Of a stretch of 64,000 nucleotides of DNA, positions 35,729-44,538 are shown in pieces; positions within the stretch are counted from its first letter, which is position 1, and every line of letters begins with the position of its first letter. This stretch comes from an uncultured Cellulophaga sp. GTDB taxonomy: Bacteria > Bacteroidota > Bacteroidia > Flavobacteriales > Flavobacteriaceae. The stretch is from the NCBI GenBank assembly GCA_947492955.1, contig CANLOV010000007.1:62001-126000 (forward strand), read 5' to 3'. Made by a program: the position numbers and the translations under genes. A model generated the notes under the pieces. It made no database searches. It saw nothing but the letters and a program-made list of their open reading frames with translations, and was not told the DNA's origin.

Positions 35729-37432
35729 TTAAACTTCTTCAATCTTAAATTTCAACTTCTTTTCAAAATATAATTCGTCAAAATACCTCTGTAATAGTGG
35801 GTCAGTGAAAACTATATCATCACTTTCGCAAAGCTCTCTAAAGCTATTATCATTTTTCAAATACATAGCACATACATCTAGCTCGTCTCGGGTTATTAAT
35901 CTTTCATTTAGTAATTCTCTATATTCTAAAAATTCAGAGAACCGCCTAACTGGGTTATTAAACTTTATATTGAGTGCAATAAAAAAAGTTTCTAAATCAT
36001 CAACATTAGCTGACCAGGGATAAATATCTTCTTTATTCTTTTTTAGAAGCAAACCTAAATCTGACTGCAAAGAAGCAAACCTTTCAGAAGTTATAATAAT
36101 TGAGTAGACTTCGTTTATTTCAGAAGTAGGTAACTCTATCTTACTATTTTCAAAACTGATTATTATTTTGTCACTATTAAGAATTTCTTTTTCAACTTGA
36201 TAGCATTGCTCATATCCTTTTTGAATACAATCTTTATAATCAGATTTTATTCTTTGAAATGCCTGTTTGGTATTTCTTCTTGGCTCTCTATTCCTAGATG
36301 CTTTACACTCTATAATATAAGCGACTCTATTTTCTATTATTAAAATATCTTTCTCTTCAATATTATCATTTACATAATAATTTTTGAAAATTTTTAAATG
36401 CTTAGATTTTTTAAAAAACTTTTTGAAAATGTCTAAAACATGACTTTCTAATACAACCTTACCTCTTCTGTGATTTAATTGTTCTTTCTCCTTTTCTGTT
36501 TGCGAAAGAGTCTTATAAAGTAATTTGTATAATGCTGTAGGTAACTGTTTTTGATAGATATTAAGATATTCATTATCACTGATCTTAATTATTGGTTTAT
36601 CATCCAATGGATTTGCTTGAGAATAAAACAAATTATTATGAACATCCGTTATATCAATCGAAAATAAATCACAATAGTAATCAACGTCTTTTTTTTCAAA
36701 AGAGTCGTGATAATCTTCTTTAGTGAAGATTAAACAGTCATGTGGCTTCTCGAAAAAGTTTAAAAAGCTGTCTTGAGTTTGCTCTGATAGTTTTATTAGA
36801 TTTTTGCTAAATTCATCAGCTGTCAATTCTCCATTCGCTGATATCCTTGCTAGTTTATTAAATTCTTCATCCAAAATAAAAGACTTTGCATTTGTTGATT
36901 TTTTTCTATAAAACAATTCTGAATAATCGCATAAATCAATTAAAGTTTTTAAATCTATATTTAACCTTTCCTTGATTTTATCTTGATAAGGCTTAAATAA
37001 TCGAATGACTTTGTTTACTTCTTGTTCTCTATAATTTAAAACGCCATTTTGAAAATAGTCTTTAAAAGCCATTTCATGAATTAGAAGTTTTTGTCTTACG
37101 TCCTTTATCTCAAAATAATCATCTACATAATTTTCAGATAAATAAAGACTTACAATTTCTAAAAGTATGTCAGCAACCTTCTGTAAAATTTCATCATTTT
37201 CATTTGAATAGGTTAAGGTTTCATGACCTTTTTCATTTGACGATAACCTTAACATAATGAGATATAGAGAGTCTTTTAATTTTGATTTAAACTTTTGAGA
37301 AAAACCAATATTTCCTCTTTCAGGGTGATGTCTTATAAAGTCGGCAAAAAAACAAACAAAGCTTTCTTTTGTATATCTTGAAATTAAACTTTGAATTTCA
37401 CGCGATTTTTCTTCTACATTTATCTTTTTCAT
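35729..37432 (-). CDS. PD-(D/E)xK nuclease-like protein, third gene of the defence-like operon
   Basis: The 567-residue protein is novel to me except for a restriction-endonuclease-like core near residues 350-410. There, E-E-K-D-I-L-I-I-E-N-R-V-A-Y-I-I-E-C-K-A-S gives the Asp and the E-x-K of a PD-(D/E)xK site, and R-N-T-K-Q-A-F-Q-R-I follows. The N-terminal 340 residues are helical with no recognised domain. The ATG shares its A with the TAA of the helicase gene (TAATG), strong evidence of coupled translation and joint function. Confidence 0.7.
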   Translation of the reverse strand: MKKINVEEKSREIQSLISRYTKESFVCFFADFIRHHPERGNIGFSQKFKSKLKDSLYLIMLRLSSNEKGHETLTYSNENDEILQKVADILLEIVSLYLSENYVDDYFEIKDVRQKLLIHEMAFKDYFQNGVLNYREQEVNKVIRLFKPYQDKIKERLNIDLKTLIDLCDYSELFYRKKSTNAKSFILDEEFNKLARISANGELTADEFSKNLIKLSEQTQDSFLNFFEKPHDCLIFTKEDYHDSFEKKDVDYYCDLFSIDITDVHNNLFYSQANPLDDKPIIKISDNEYLNIYQKQLPTALYKLLYKTLSQTEKEKEQLNHRRGKVVLESHVLDIFKKFFKKSKHLKIFKNYYVNDNIEEKDILIIENRVAYIIECKASRNREPRRNTKQAFQRIKSDYKDCIQKGYEQCYQVEKEILNSDKIIISFENSKIELPTSEINEVYSIIITSERFASLQSDLGLLLKKNKEDIYPWSANVDDLETFFIALNIKFNNPVRRFSEFLEYRELLNERLITRDELDVCAMYLKNDNSFRELCESDDIVFTDPLLQRYFDELYFEKKLKFKIEEV

Positions 37433-39441
37433 TAACCTATATCAATAACACATTTCTCTCCAAACCATTCTTTTGCCTTTGATATAATCTTTCCTGAGGG
37501 TTCTCCTTCATAGAATACAACTAAATTCTCTTTAGCTCTGCTACAAGAAACATAGAATAAATTTAAAGTTCTATTATAGTATTTATCTTCTTCAGATTTG
37601 TCTTCAAAAAGATATTCATAACATATTGAGAGCTGTGATATTTTATCATTACCAATAACGACCAGTACATTGTCAAATTCATCACCTTTTACTCCGTGTT
37701 GAGTCGAATAAGGGTTCAATCCTTCTGTATAATTATAAAGATTAGTAATTTCTGAAAAATCAATCCTATTAATTCTTTCAATTAAATAACTATGAGTATT
37801 AATAAATTCAGTAAGTTTTGAGTCAATCTGTAATAAGCCAGAATTATCAGCGTATTCGATGACATCTTTAATTTTTAATTTAGTTAAAGAGCATAACTCA
37901 TCCATTTTACTTTTTAAAATTGATTTATGCTTCCCTATTTGTATTTTGAAATTTACCTTTTTTAAAAGACTATTAATATTTTCATTCTCATAGAGAGATA
38001 TGATTTCTTGAATGCTGAAAAGATGGTTTATTAAAATATCTTTTTCATCATTTCTATTATTTGAGTCTGAATTTTTACTTTTTTTATTTCCAATAAGTTT
38101 CTCTTTATCGATATATATATTAGACAAATCTTTAAACTGCATCGTAAGTACTATTTCAAATAAGTCTTCATTTTCAAAGATATAATCACACATAGTTCGT
38201 GCAGGTAAAACTTTTTCAATTCCAATATATTCTTTTTTTAAAGCATTTATTGCTTTTTGTGTAGTCTCTGCTTTTTTTATTTCAGCTTTAAGCAACTCTA
38301 TTGTTTTTTTGAAATTTAACGCTTTATCAGTTTTGCTTATTAGTATATCTAAAAGTTCTAGAAACGTACAAGATTCAATGTCATACTCAACTTCTGTTAT
38401 TTTCAAAAAGTCTTTTATTCTTTTTATATATCCACCAGATTTACCAACTATTTTATCCTTTGTATAAACCTCGAAGAGTGTCTCGAATTTTGATTGATTA
38501 GCTATTGTACTATTTTTTGTCAATAATATTTTAGATAAAGGTTTTCCTTTTTCATCATAATTTTCAAAATCCCATGAAGAACAATGTTGGCTTCCTTCAA
38601 CATCTTCAACGCTCTTACTCGCAGATGAAGAATATAGGAACTTTATAGAGCCAATTTTTACTGTTCCATCTTTATTAATATTAGGTGCAGAAACGTTTTT
38701 TAAAGGTTCTTGAACTAATTTATCATTTCTTAGTTTGTTAGCTAAATCAATTACTGTTTGAGGATTTCTTCTATTGAGTTTCTTTTTTATTTCTTTAATC
38801 CCCCTTTGATATTCCTTATTTATTAATTCGTTAGTTTTAATTTTTCCGATTCCATCATAAATTGATTGCATGCTATCACCAAAAAAACCAATTCTTAAAT
38901 CAAAATCTTTTCTATTTAGGTTTTTAAATAGAATATCTATAACTTCATTTGAAGTATCTTGATACTCATCAACAAATATATAATCAAACTTGTCGGTAAT
39001 TATTTTTGATAAAAGAGAATGTTTTTCAAAAAGGTATTCTGCTAATAGAAGTACATCATTATGTGAAATAATTCCTTTTTTTAGGCTTTTGAACTCTCTG
39101 TATTGAATTTCAACATTATTTGGCAAATCATCTTCTACTATACTTTCATTTAATTCAATAATGCCATTTCTTAAATTTGTTTGGTATCCTTTGATATTGT
39201 CCCATAAAAAATCATGAATAGTACTTGCTTTTAAAGAAAAAGAGTCTGCTCTTTCAGTAATTTCATCAGCAGCAACATTAGTATATGTTATACATGCAAT
39301 TTTTGATTTAGGGTTTTCCTCGTTAATCCTTTGAATAAGTTCAATTAATGTATGGGTTTTTCCACTTCCTGCTCCTCCACTTAATAAAAAGTGGTTTCCC
39401 ATAGACATAACCTTTATAATTTCATCTACTTCTGAATCCAT
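37432..39441 (-). CDS. UvrD/Rep-like SF1A helicase, second gene of the defence-like operon
   Basis: The 669-residue helicase has motif I in S-G-G-A-G-S-G-K-T-H-T-L (about 17-28), motif II in D-Y-I-F-V-D-E-Y-Q-D-T-S (about 148-159), motif III in F-G-D-S-M-Q-S-I-Y-D, motif V in H-G-V-K-G-D-E-F-D-N-V, and motif VI in F-Y-V-S-C-S-R-A-K-E-N-L. It is longer than typical GajB of Gabija (about 500 residues), with extra sequence between motifs IV and V. It overlaps the ATPase gene by 16 nt. Confidence 0.85.
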   Translation of the reverse strand: MDSEVDEIIKVMSMGNHFLLSGGAGSGKTHTLIELIQRINEENPKSKIACITYTNVAADEITERADSFSLKASTIHDFLWDNIKGYQTNLRNGIIELNESIVEDDLPNNVEIQYREFKSLKKGIISHNDVLLLAEYLFEKHSLLSKIITDKFDYIFVDEYQDTSNEVIDILFKNLNRKDFDLRIGFFGDSMQSIYDGIGKIKTNELINKEYQRGIKEIKKKLNRRNPQTVIDLANKLRNDKLVQEPLKNVSAPNINKDGTVKIGSIKFLYSSSASKSVEDVEGSQHCSSWDFENYDEKGKPLSKILLTKNSTIANQSKFETLFEVYTKDKIVGKSGGYIKRIKDFLKITEVEYDIESCTFLELLDILISKTDKALNFKKTIELLKAEIKKAETTQKAINALKKEYIGIEKVLPARTMCDYIFENEDLFEIVLTMQFKDLSNIYIDKEKLIGNKKSKNSDSNNRNDEKDILINHLFSIQEIISLYENENINSLLKKVNFKIQIGKHKSILKSKMDELCSLTKLKIKDVIEYADNSGLLQIDSKLTEFINTHSYLIERINRIDFSEITNLYNYTEGLNPYSTQHGVKGDEFDNVLVVIGNDKISQLSICYEYLFEDKSEEDKYYNRTLNLFYVSCSRAKENLVVFYEGEPSGKIISKAKEWFGEKCVIDIG

Positions 39442-41501
39442 AATAATCCGTCTTTAATATATGCAGGAATTTCCCAGTTTGTGTAATTCTTATTACTATG
39501 GTAAATTATATCTAAAGCAAAATGTGTTTTCTTTTGAATACAATCTTCTGCAAGGACATATGCATCCTTTTTTTCATCACCTTCTAAATCAAAATACTTT
39601 TTTAGTTTTAACCCTTTAAAACTTTTCTTGTTTTTTTTGATAAAAGATTCGTTAATATGAATGAAAGCATCCTCAAAACTTCTTGCATGATATCCTTTTT
39701 CTTTATGCTGAAATGCTACACATAAACTACCTTCTTTTATAGAAATATTTTGTGATAATTTGATTAGTTCCTTAATATCTTTTTTAATAAAATGCTTTAA
39801 TGATTGATTACTAGTTCCATGAACATTGGGGTCAATAACGGGGCATGATTTTGTTGTCATTATATCATCATCATCTTTATTTTTCTCACCTGTTTTAATT
39901 TGCTTGTTTGTATCAATATCAGTAATTAGAAGATATTTAATATTTATAAAATCAATAAATTTTTCGAAGATATGTGAATAAGCTCCAACTTCTACAATCG
40001 AAATATTCTGAGATAACAATGGTAAATCATATTTCTTTTCTAAATCCAATTTACTCATCATTGCAGGCAATAAAATTCTTTCTGTATCTCCTTCAATCAA
40101 AATAGCTTTATCTGCAAAAAAAAGTTCAGCTCTATTTAGAGTTAGATATTGTTTTAAAAATTGGTACTGATTTGTATCTTCCTTATACTCCTTTTGTAAA
40201 TCTTTTAAGTTTCTAGAATTAACATCATTCTTTTTATTTTTTTTATAAAAATATTTGATATCATCAAAATTGCTCTCCGCTACAATATGTGACGAGTGAG
40301 TAGTAATAATACTTTGCAAATTGAACTTAGACTTTTTACTATCACGTTTTCCATCTACATCAAGTCCATTTTGTTCTTTTTCTAGTATTTCAGTGATTTT
40401 TTTTATAAAGATGTGCTGCATTTGTGGATGCGTATGAGCTTCTGGCTCCTCAATAAAAAGAATATTTATATCAGCAGGTATCTGGTCTTCTTTAAGCTCT
40501 CGTTCTTTACGAAACTCTCTAAATCTAATCTCTAAATCAAAAATTATTGAAAACAGATTTAGATACCCTAGGCCATTATAATCTTCTGGAAGTAACGTTT
40601 TGGCATATTCATATACAACAGATGTATTCTCCTTTAAGATATTTTTTCCTTGTAACGTTGAAATTACTTTTATTAGCGATTCTCCTTCTTTTACACCTCC
40701 AAAAAGACTAACCTTATCTATGACCTCTTTAAAAACAATTGGATAAACCTTATCAAGTTCCTTATCTGTATCCTCTAATTTCTTCTTTAATTTTTTAATT
40801 GTAAGTTCTTCTTCTAGGGTATTATCCAAGCTTTCATAATAATCAGATGATAATTTTGACAGTGTTTTATCAGTTTTATTTGAATCTGAATTATTAACTT
40901 CTCTTTTAGCTTTAATACTTTGAATATTGATGATTTTTGAGATTAATTTTTTGTCAGAAACCTCAATTGATTTCCCTAAATTATTTTCACCTATATATTC
41001 ATAAGCTCTAACCTCCATTTTAAAATATTTTGAGCTTATTGCTAAACATAAAAAATCAATAATATTTTTTGTTTTGTTTTCATTTTTATAGACCTCAAAA
41101 TCTGTTTTTAGATATTTAAACTGTAAAGGATTTAAATAATACTCAAAACCTAAGACTACAATATCTTCTGACTCAAGATTAAGAATTAATGAAGATAAAT
41201 TATTCAAACTATCTGTGTCCTCATACTTTATTTCAAATAGGAGCTGAATACTAAACTCAAAATCATCAGGGATTTTAATTGATTTTTTGGTCTCTAACTT
41301 CTTTAATTCCTTTTGTTTATCTAGGTTGAAATCATTAATTGAAAAACTACTTTTCTCAGTTAAGAATTTTTCAATTAATGAAAGTAATGAAGTTTTACCA
41401 GTATTATTTTTACCAATCACTAATGAAAGTTTATCCTCTAAATCGATTTTAAAATTCTTTAGTAGTCTGTAATTAAAGGCTTTTATATTTTTAATTTTCA
41501 T
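39426..41501 (-). CDS. OLD-family ATPase with TOPRIM nuclease domain (GajA-like)
   Basis: The 691-residue protein has an AAA/SMC-like head: Walker A in I-G-K-N-N-T-G-K-T-S-L-L (29-40), Walker B in I-L-F-I-E-E-P-E-A-H-T-H-P (about 350), and the H-loop T-T-H-S-S-H-I-V. A TOPRIM domain follows, with the Glu in A-I-L-I-E-G-D-T-E-R (about 470) and D-x-D in L-L-I-T-D-I-D-T-N. With the adjacent UvrD-like gene this is the class 2 OLD arrangement used by Gabija. It is longer than GajA (about 580), with an insert at 180-250. It is the first gene of a four-gene operon. Confidence 0.85.
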   Translation of the reverse strand: MKIKNIKAFNYRLLKNFKIDLEDKLSLVIGKNNTGKTSLLSLIEKFLTEKSSFSINDFNLDKQKELKKLETKKSIKIPDDFEFSIQLLFEIKYEDTDSLNNLSSLILNLESEDIVVLGFEYYLNPLQFKYLKTDFEVYKNENKTKNIIDFLCLAISSKYFKMEVRAYEYIGENNLGKSIEVSDKKLISKIINIQSIKAKREVNNSDSNKTDKTLSKLSSDYYESLDNTLEEELTIKKLKKKLEDTDKELDKVYPIVFKEVIDKVSLFGGVKEGESLIKVISTLQGKNILKENTSVVYEYAKTLLPEDYNGLGYLNLFSIIFDLEIRFREFRKERELKEDQIPADINILFIEEPEAHTHPQMQHIFIKKITEILEKEQNGLDVDGKRDSKKSKFNLQSIITTHSSHIVAESNFDDIKYFYKKNKKNDVNSRNLKDLQKEYKEDTNQYQFLKQYLTLNRAELFFADKAILIEGDTERILLPAMMSKLDLEKKYDLPLLSQNISIVEVGAYSHIFEKFIDFINIKYLLITDIDTNKQIKTGEKNKDDDDIMTTKSCPVIDPNVHGTSNQSLKHFIKKDIKELIKLSQNISIKEGSLCVAFQHKEKGYHARSFEDAFIHINESFIKKNKKSFKGLKLKKYFDLEGDEKKDAYVLAEDCIQKKTHFALDIIYHSNKNYTNWEIPAYIKDGLLWIQK

Positions 41502-41529
41502 ATTAATTCAAACTTTCGTAATTCTAAAC

Positions 41530-41597
41530 AAAAAAGCCAATGAAAATCCATTAGCTTTTATAAAAATCTATATTTGGCGTTACCGCCTGTAAATATA
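41530..41597 (-). promoter_or_regulatory. Promoter-like box and leader hairpins of the defence-like operon
   Basis: On the minus strand TATATTTA (41590-41597) resembles the -7 box. A GGCG-TTAC-CGCC hairpin lies at 41577-41588. Then AGCTAATG / CATTGGCT (41549-41556 / 41535-41542) with about five T makes an intrinsic-terminator shape, 28 bp before the ATPase ATG. It may end transcripts of the 42 kb operon or attenuate the defence operon. Confidence 0.45.
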
Positions 41598-41655
41598 TTA
41601 AATTTTAAACATAATTTCTTACGCATTTACGTAATCAATTACTTTGTTTATAATA

Positions 41656-42318
41656 TTATACTCTCTTATCTTTACTCGCTCTATCAAAAGCAACCAAATT
41701 AAAAAGCTGTCGCATTCGACTACGAACACGTATGCCGTAAAGTTCTTCCAGTTCTGCAGCATTTAAGTTGGTAGTAGCATGGGTTTTAATTTTCTTGTTT
41801 AGAAATAGGTCATGGCGAGATAGCAGAATTTCCCCCATTACATTACAGTCTTTACCGTAGTGTCTGCCCATAGGCTCGACTCCTAAATCATCAAAACAGA
41901 AAAGTTGGGTATTACCATAGTCCTCAATGGTTTTAAAACCAATGTGATTAAAACCAAAAACAATATTTCTGGTTGGAATCACAGAATATGGTTTGCGGTA
42001 TGGCACAAGATGTTTTAATAAGCGAATCAAAGAAGTTTTACCACAACCTACAGGACCAGAAAGCAAAATGCCTTTATCAATATCAATCCCGAATTCTTTG
42101 CAGGTAATTCTATCCTGGATAAAATACAGGCATAGTTTGTAAAGAATGTCCCTGTCTTCTTTGTAGATTTTAAATTTCTGCCCGAAAAGTAACTTTCCTT
42201 TAGCATCCAGATACACCAACATTTTATCAAAGTCATACAAAATTTGATGTCCTCGCATTGTACCCAACGAGTACTGCACAGCTCCTTCAATGATAATATG
42301 TGGTTTTGAATTAGTCAT
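41656..42318 (-). CDS. DnaC/IstB-like AAA+ ATPase
   Basis: The 220-residue ATPase has Walker A in L-L-S-G-P-V-G-C-G-K-T-S-L (about 67-79) and Walker B in L-F-C-F-D-D-L-G-V-E-P (about 133-143), then an arginine-rich sensor region R-V-R-S-R-M-R-Q-L-F-N. It resembles helicase loaders of the DnaC class. With the winged-helix protein just upstream it likely supports replication of the excised element. This pair is common in Flavobacteriia elements. Confidence 0.8.
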   Translation of the reverse strand: MTNSKPHIIIEGAVQYSLGTMRGHQILYDFDKMLVYLDAKGKLLFGQKFKIYKEDRDILYKLCLYFIQDRITCKEFGIDIDKGILLSGPVGCGKTSLIRLLKHLVPYRKPYSVIPTRNIVFGFNHIGFKTIEDYGNTQLFCFDDLGVEPMGRHYGKDCNVMGEILLSRHDLFLNKKIKTHATTNLNAAELEELYGIRVRSRMRQLFNLVAFDRASKDKRV

Positions 42319-42348
42319 AGTTTAACCTCCAGGTTATTAACCCGACGT

Positions 42349-42885
42349 TCATAAAGGTTCATCATAGTTTTTATCCGAACTGGTCTTTAAGTTGTCCTGA
42401 TATGGAACAGTTGCATACTGTTTCTCATTAGTTTCAGAATTTTTAGCATTTGAATTTTTTAAATTTTCGCGTTTGTTTATGTTTTTATTGTTTTCTATAG
42501 TTTGTATATGTTTGTTTATAGGTACCAATGCTTGTCCAGTACTTGTCCCAATTTTGGTACGGTTTGAGTACAGAGCTTGTTCGGTACTTGTCTCGAAATT
42601 GAACATCTTGATTCGGCTTCCCTTAAATGGATTGTGTGATGGTGTGTAAAGCAAATAATTCCAATGGCTCAATTCTTTAATACACCTGTGATACGTGGAC
42701 TTTGAGCCAATCTTTGAGAAGTCCATGACTTCTTCTCGGTTGATGTAGAATTCCTGTTTAAAGAAATTATTGTTCCAAATTTGAAACAATGCTATATACA
42801 AACTGATATGCGTTGGATTTAAGCGCGTGTCCTTAGAGAATTGCTCAAAGACATTATTCAAGTGTTTTATATAATTTACATCCAT
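42349..42885 (-). CDS. Winged-helix replication-initiation-like protein
   Basis: The 178-residue protein has an N-terminal helix-rich DNA-binding region (about 15-100). A segment typical of replication initiator winged helices reads I-N-R-E-E-V-M-D-F-S-K-I-G-S-K-S-T-Y-H-R and continues C-I-K-E-L. A low-complexity Asn/Lys-rich tail follows. It lies 30 nt before the DnaC-like gene. I do not recognise a named family with certainty. Confidence 0.6.
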   Translation of the reverse strand: MDVNYIKHLNNVFEQFSKDTRLNPTHISLYIALFQIWNNNFFKQEFYINREEVMDFSKIGSKSTYHRCIKELSHWNYLLYTPSHNPFKGSRIKMFNFETSTEQALYSNRTKIGTSTGQALVPINKHIQTIENNKNINKRENLKNSNAKNSETNEKQYATVPYQDNLKTSSDKNYDEPL

Positions 42886-42932
42886 AATCTATTGGAAATA
42901 TGATGCCAACGCGCCAGCTGGCTCCTTCGTTA

Positions 42933-42953
42933 AAACAGTCCACAGGACTGTTT
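42933..42953. promoter_or_regulatory. Perfect hairpin between HTH and winged-helix genes
   Basis: AAACAGTCC-ACA-GGACTGTTT is a perfect 9 bp stem in the 108 bp gap. There is only a weak T-run on the minus strand, so it is more likely an mRNA stability or attenuation element than a full terminator. GCCAGCTGGC at 42913-42922 is a second small palindrome. Confidence 0.45.
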
Positions 42954-42993
42954 CTTTACACTCGACCCTATAATTTATGTCTTCCAAAACAGA

Positions 42994-43272
42994 TTAAAAC
43001 TTATTATGAATCCTGTTCTTTTCCAATACTTGCATAATTTCCTGATAATCGTAGTATAACACACCACCTACTTTAGTATAGGGCAATGTGCCATTAATGC
43101 GTAAGTTTTGTAATGTCCCTGGAGAGATTCCCAAAAGCTCCCTGACCTCTGGTGATTTAAGCCATTTTTTAGAAGAATGACCTGATTGATTGGTGAGTAA
43201 TTGTTTAATGTCATCGAGTAATTCCATTTTAAACTCTCGAAGATCGTCTGTTGTAATAATATTTGTTAGCAT
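42994..43272 (-). CDS. Excisionase-like helix-turn-helix protein
   Basis: The 92-residue protein has a MerR/HTH_17-type DNA-binding domain: K-W-L-K-S-P-E-V-R-E-L-L-G-I-S-P-G-T-L and then G-T-L-P-Y-T-K-V-G-G-V-L-Y-Y-D. This matches the small excisionase or control proteins of Bacteroidetes conjugative elements. It lies directly downstream of rteC, beyond a region with palindromes that could be RteC sites. It probably starts the excision/replication operon. Confidence 0.82.
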   Translation of the reverse strand: MLTNIITTDDLREFKMELLDDIKQLLTNQSGHSSKKWLKSPEVRELLGISPGTLQNLRINGTLPYTKVGGVLYYDYQEIMQVLEKNRIHNKF

Positions 43273-43394
43273 AGTAAAACGTTTTTAATAGAAAGGAGCT
43301 ATCTGGTTATGTATTTTTAAGTGATAGCCCCTAACTTGATTTGACTTTCGTTTTACAAATTTGAAGGATATTGATAGCTATTTAGCAGAGTCTA

Positions 43395-43536
43395 AACCGA
43401 GTTCGGTTAAAATTTAACAGTTATAAAATTTACGGATATTTGTACTATTTTAATAGCCTAAACTGATGAATTAGAAGATTTTTAAGCGTATAAAATATTA
43501 ACTGTAGAGAAAACCGAGTTTGAACCGAGTACGGTT
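43395..43536. promoter_or_regulatory. AACCGA palindromes between rteC and the excisionase-like gene
   Basis: AACCGA-GT-TCGGTT (43395-43408) and AACCG-AGTA-CGGTT (43523-43536) are palindromes of one family. A third half-site AACCGA (43512-43517) lies 11 bp from the second palindrome. RteC of CTnDOT binds inverted half-sites before the excision operon, so these are candidate RteC boxes. Confidence 0.5.
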
Positions 43537-43546
43537 GTATCTTTTG

Positions 43547-44395
43547 TTAGATACCGTCTTCTTTATTCATCTTCTCAAGGAGTTTTTGACCTGTTTCCTC
43601 ATAGAATTTGATGCGCGACTGTTTTCTGTTTTTGATTTCATTATAGGTTCTAGAAGAATTCCCTATAGGAACATTTAGTAAGCTCCCTAACTCTTGAATA
43701 ATGGTATTAATTTCTATATTTCCATTATTAAAATAGTCCATAGCATCGCAACCATATATCATTTCAATAAAAGCAGCATAACTTCCTGTCCATTTCAAAT
43801 TCATTTTGCCATTAGACAATAAAGGATTTTCTGTGTTATTTTCTCTTTTATTAGACAATCTCTTTTGAAGATAAATTGTTAAGGAACCATAGGCTTTAAA
43901 TTTCCCCAATAACATTCCTCTTGCGGTAGAAAATTCTGGGTCTTGTAAATAGAATTTTGAAGAGGTAATAGGAAAAGCATCAAAATATTTTCGAGTGAAA
44001 TAGTACTCATCTAAATTTGTTTGTCCAGATACTATATACTGACCAAAATCCATATTATATAAAAAGAATCGGTTTAACTTATTGAGTTTCTTTTTAATGA
44101 ATTTTCTTTGAGCAGAAATATTCGCTTTCGGGAATTGCATTTCAAAAGAACGAAGCTCTGAATAATAAATAAGCTTAATTAAAGGAACTTGTTTGGTCTT
44201 TTTAAAAAATTCTACTTCCTCTTTAATGGAACCAAAACCTTTACGAATAATCTCTTTTTTAAATTCTAATAATATTTTTCTGCACAAGGCTATAGACAAA
44301 TTAGCCTTTCTGATGATATTAGTATTCGAAAGCTCAATTTGTTCTAACTCTTCTATAAAATTCTCTGAATGTAGCGTTAGTTCCATTAGCTGCAT
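43547..44395 (-). CDS. rteC: RteC family regulator of excision
   Basis: The 282-residue protein matches RteC along its length. Blocks include Y-S-E-L-R-S-F-E-M-Q-F-P-K, F-L-Y-N-M-D-F-G-Q-Y-I-V-S-G, D-E-Y-Y-F-T-R-K-Y-F, K-W-T-G-S-Y-A-A-F-I-E-M-I-Y-G and a C-terminal winged-helix-like R-T-Y-N-E-I-K-N-R-K. RteC activates excision genes in CTnDOT-type elements, there downstream of the RteA/RteB two-component pair. No rteA/rteB genes are present here, so its upstream signal must differ. Confidence 0.88.
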   Translation of the reverse strand: MQLMELTLHSENFIEELEQIELSNTNIIRKANLSIALCRKILLEFKKEIIRKGFGSIKEEVEFFKKTKQVPLIKLIYYSELRSFEMQFPKANISAQRKFIKKKLNKLNRFFLYNMDFGQYIVSGQTNLDEYYFTRKYFDAFPITSSKFYLQDPEFSTARGMLLGKFKAYGSLTIYLQKRLSNKRENNTENPLLSNGKMNLKWTGSYAAFIEMIYGCDAMDYFNNGNIEINTIIQELGSLLNVPIGNSSRTYNEIKNRKQSRIKFYEETGQKLLEKMNKEDGI

Positions 44396-44483
44396 TTTTA
44401 GATATTCTTAGCAGATTGTTTATTTTACACATTACTAATTCACAACAAGTAAACACAAATATCACTAATAATCAAATAGTTAC

Positions 44484-44501
44484 ACTCTATATTCATAAAT
44501 T
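44484..44501. promoter_or_regulatory. Degraded copy of the lan operator before rteC
   Basis: ACTCTATATTCAT here is identical to the left half of the 24 bp palindrome at 54944-54967; the right half is degraded (AAATTTGG). It lies about 100 bp before the rteC ATG, about the same spacing as the operator before lanB. Confidence 0.35.
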
Positions 44502-44538
44502 TGGATAAAGTTGTAATTGGAGTACAGATATTAAAAAT

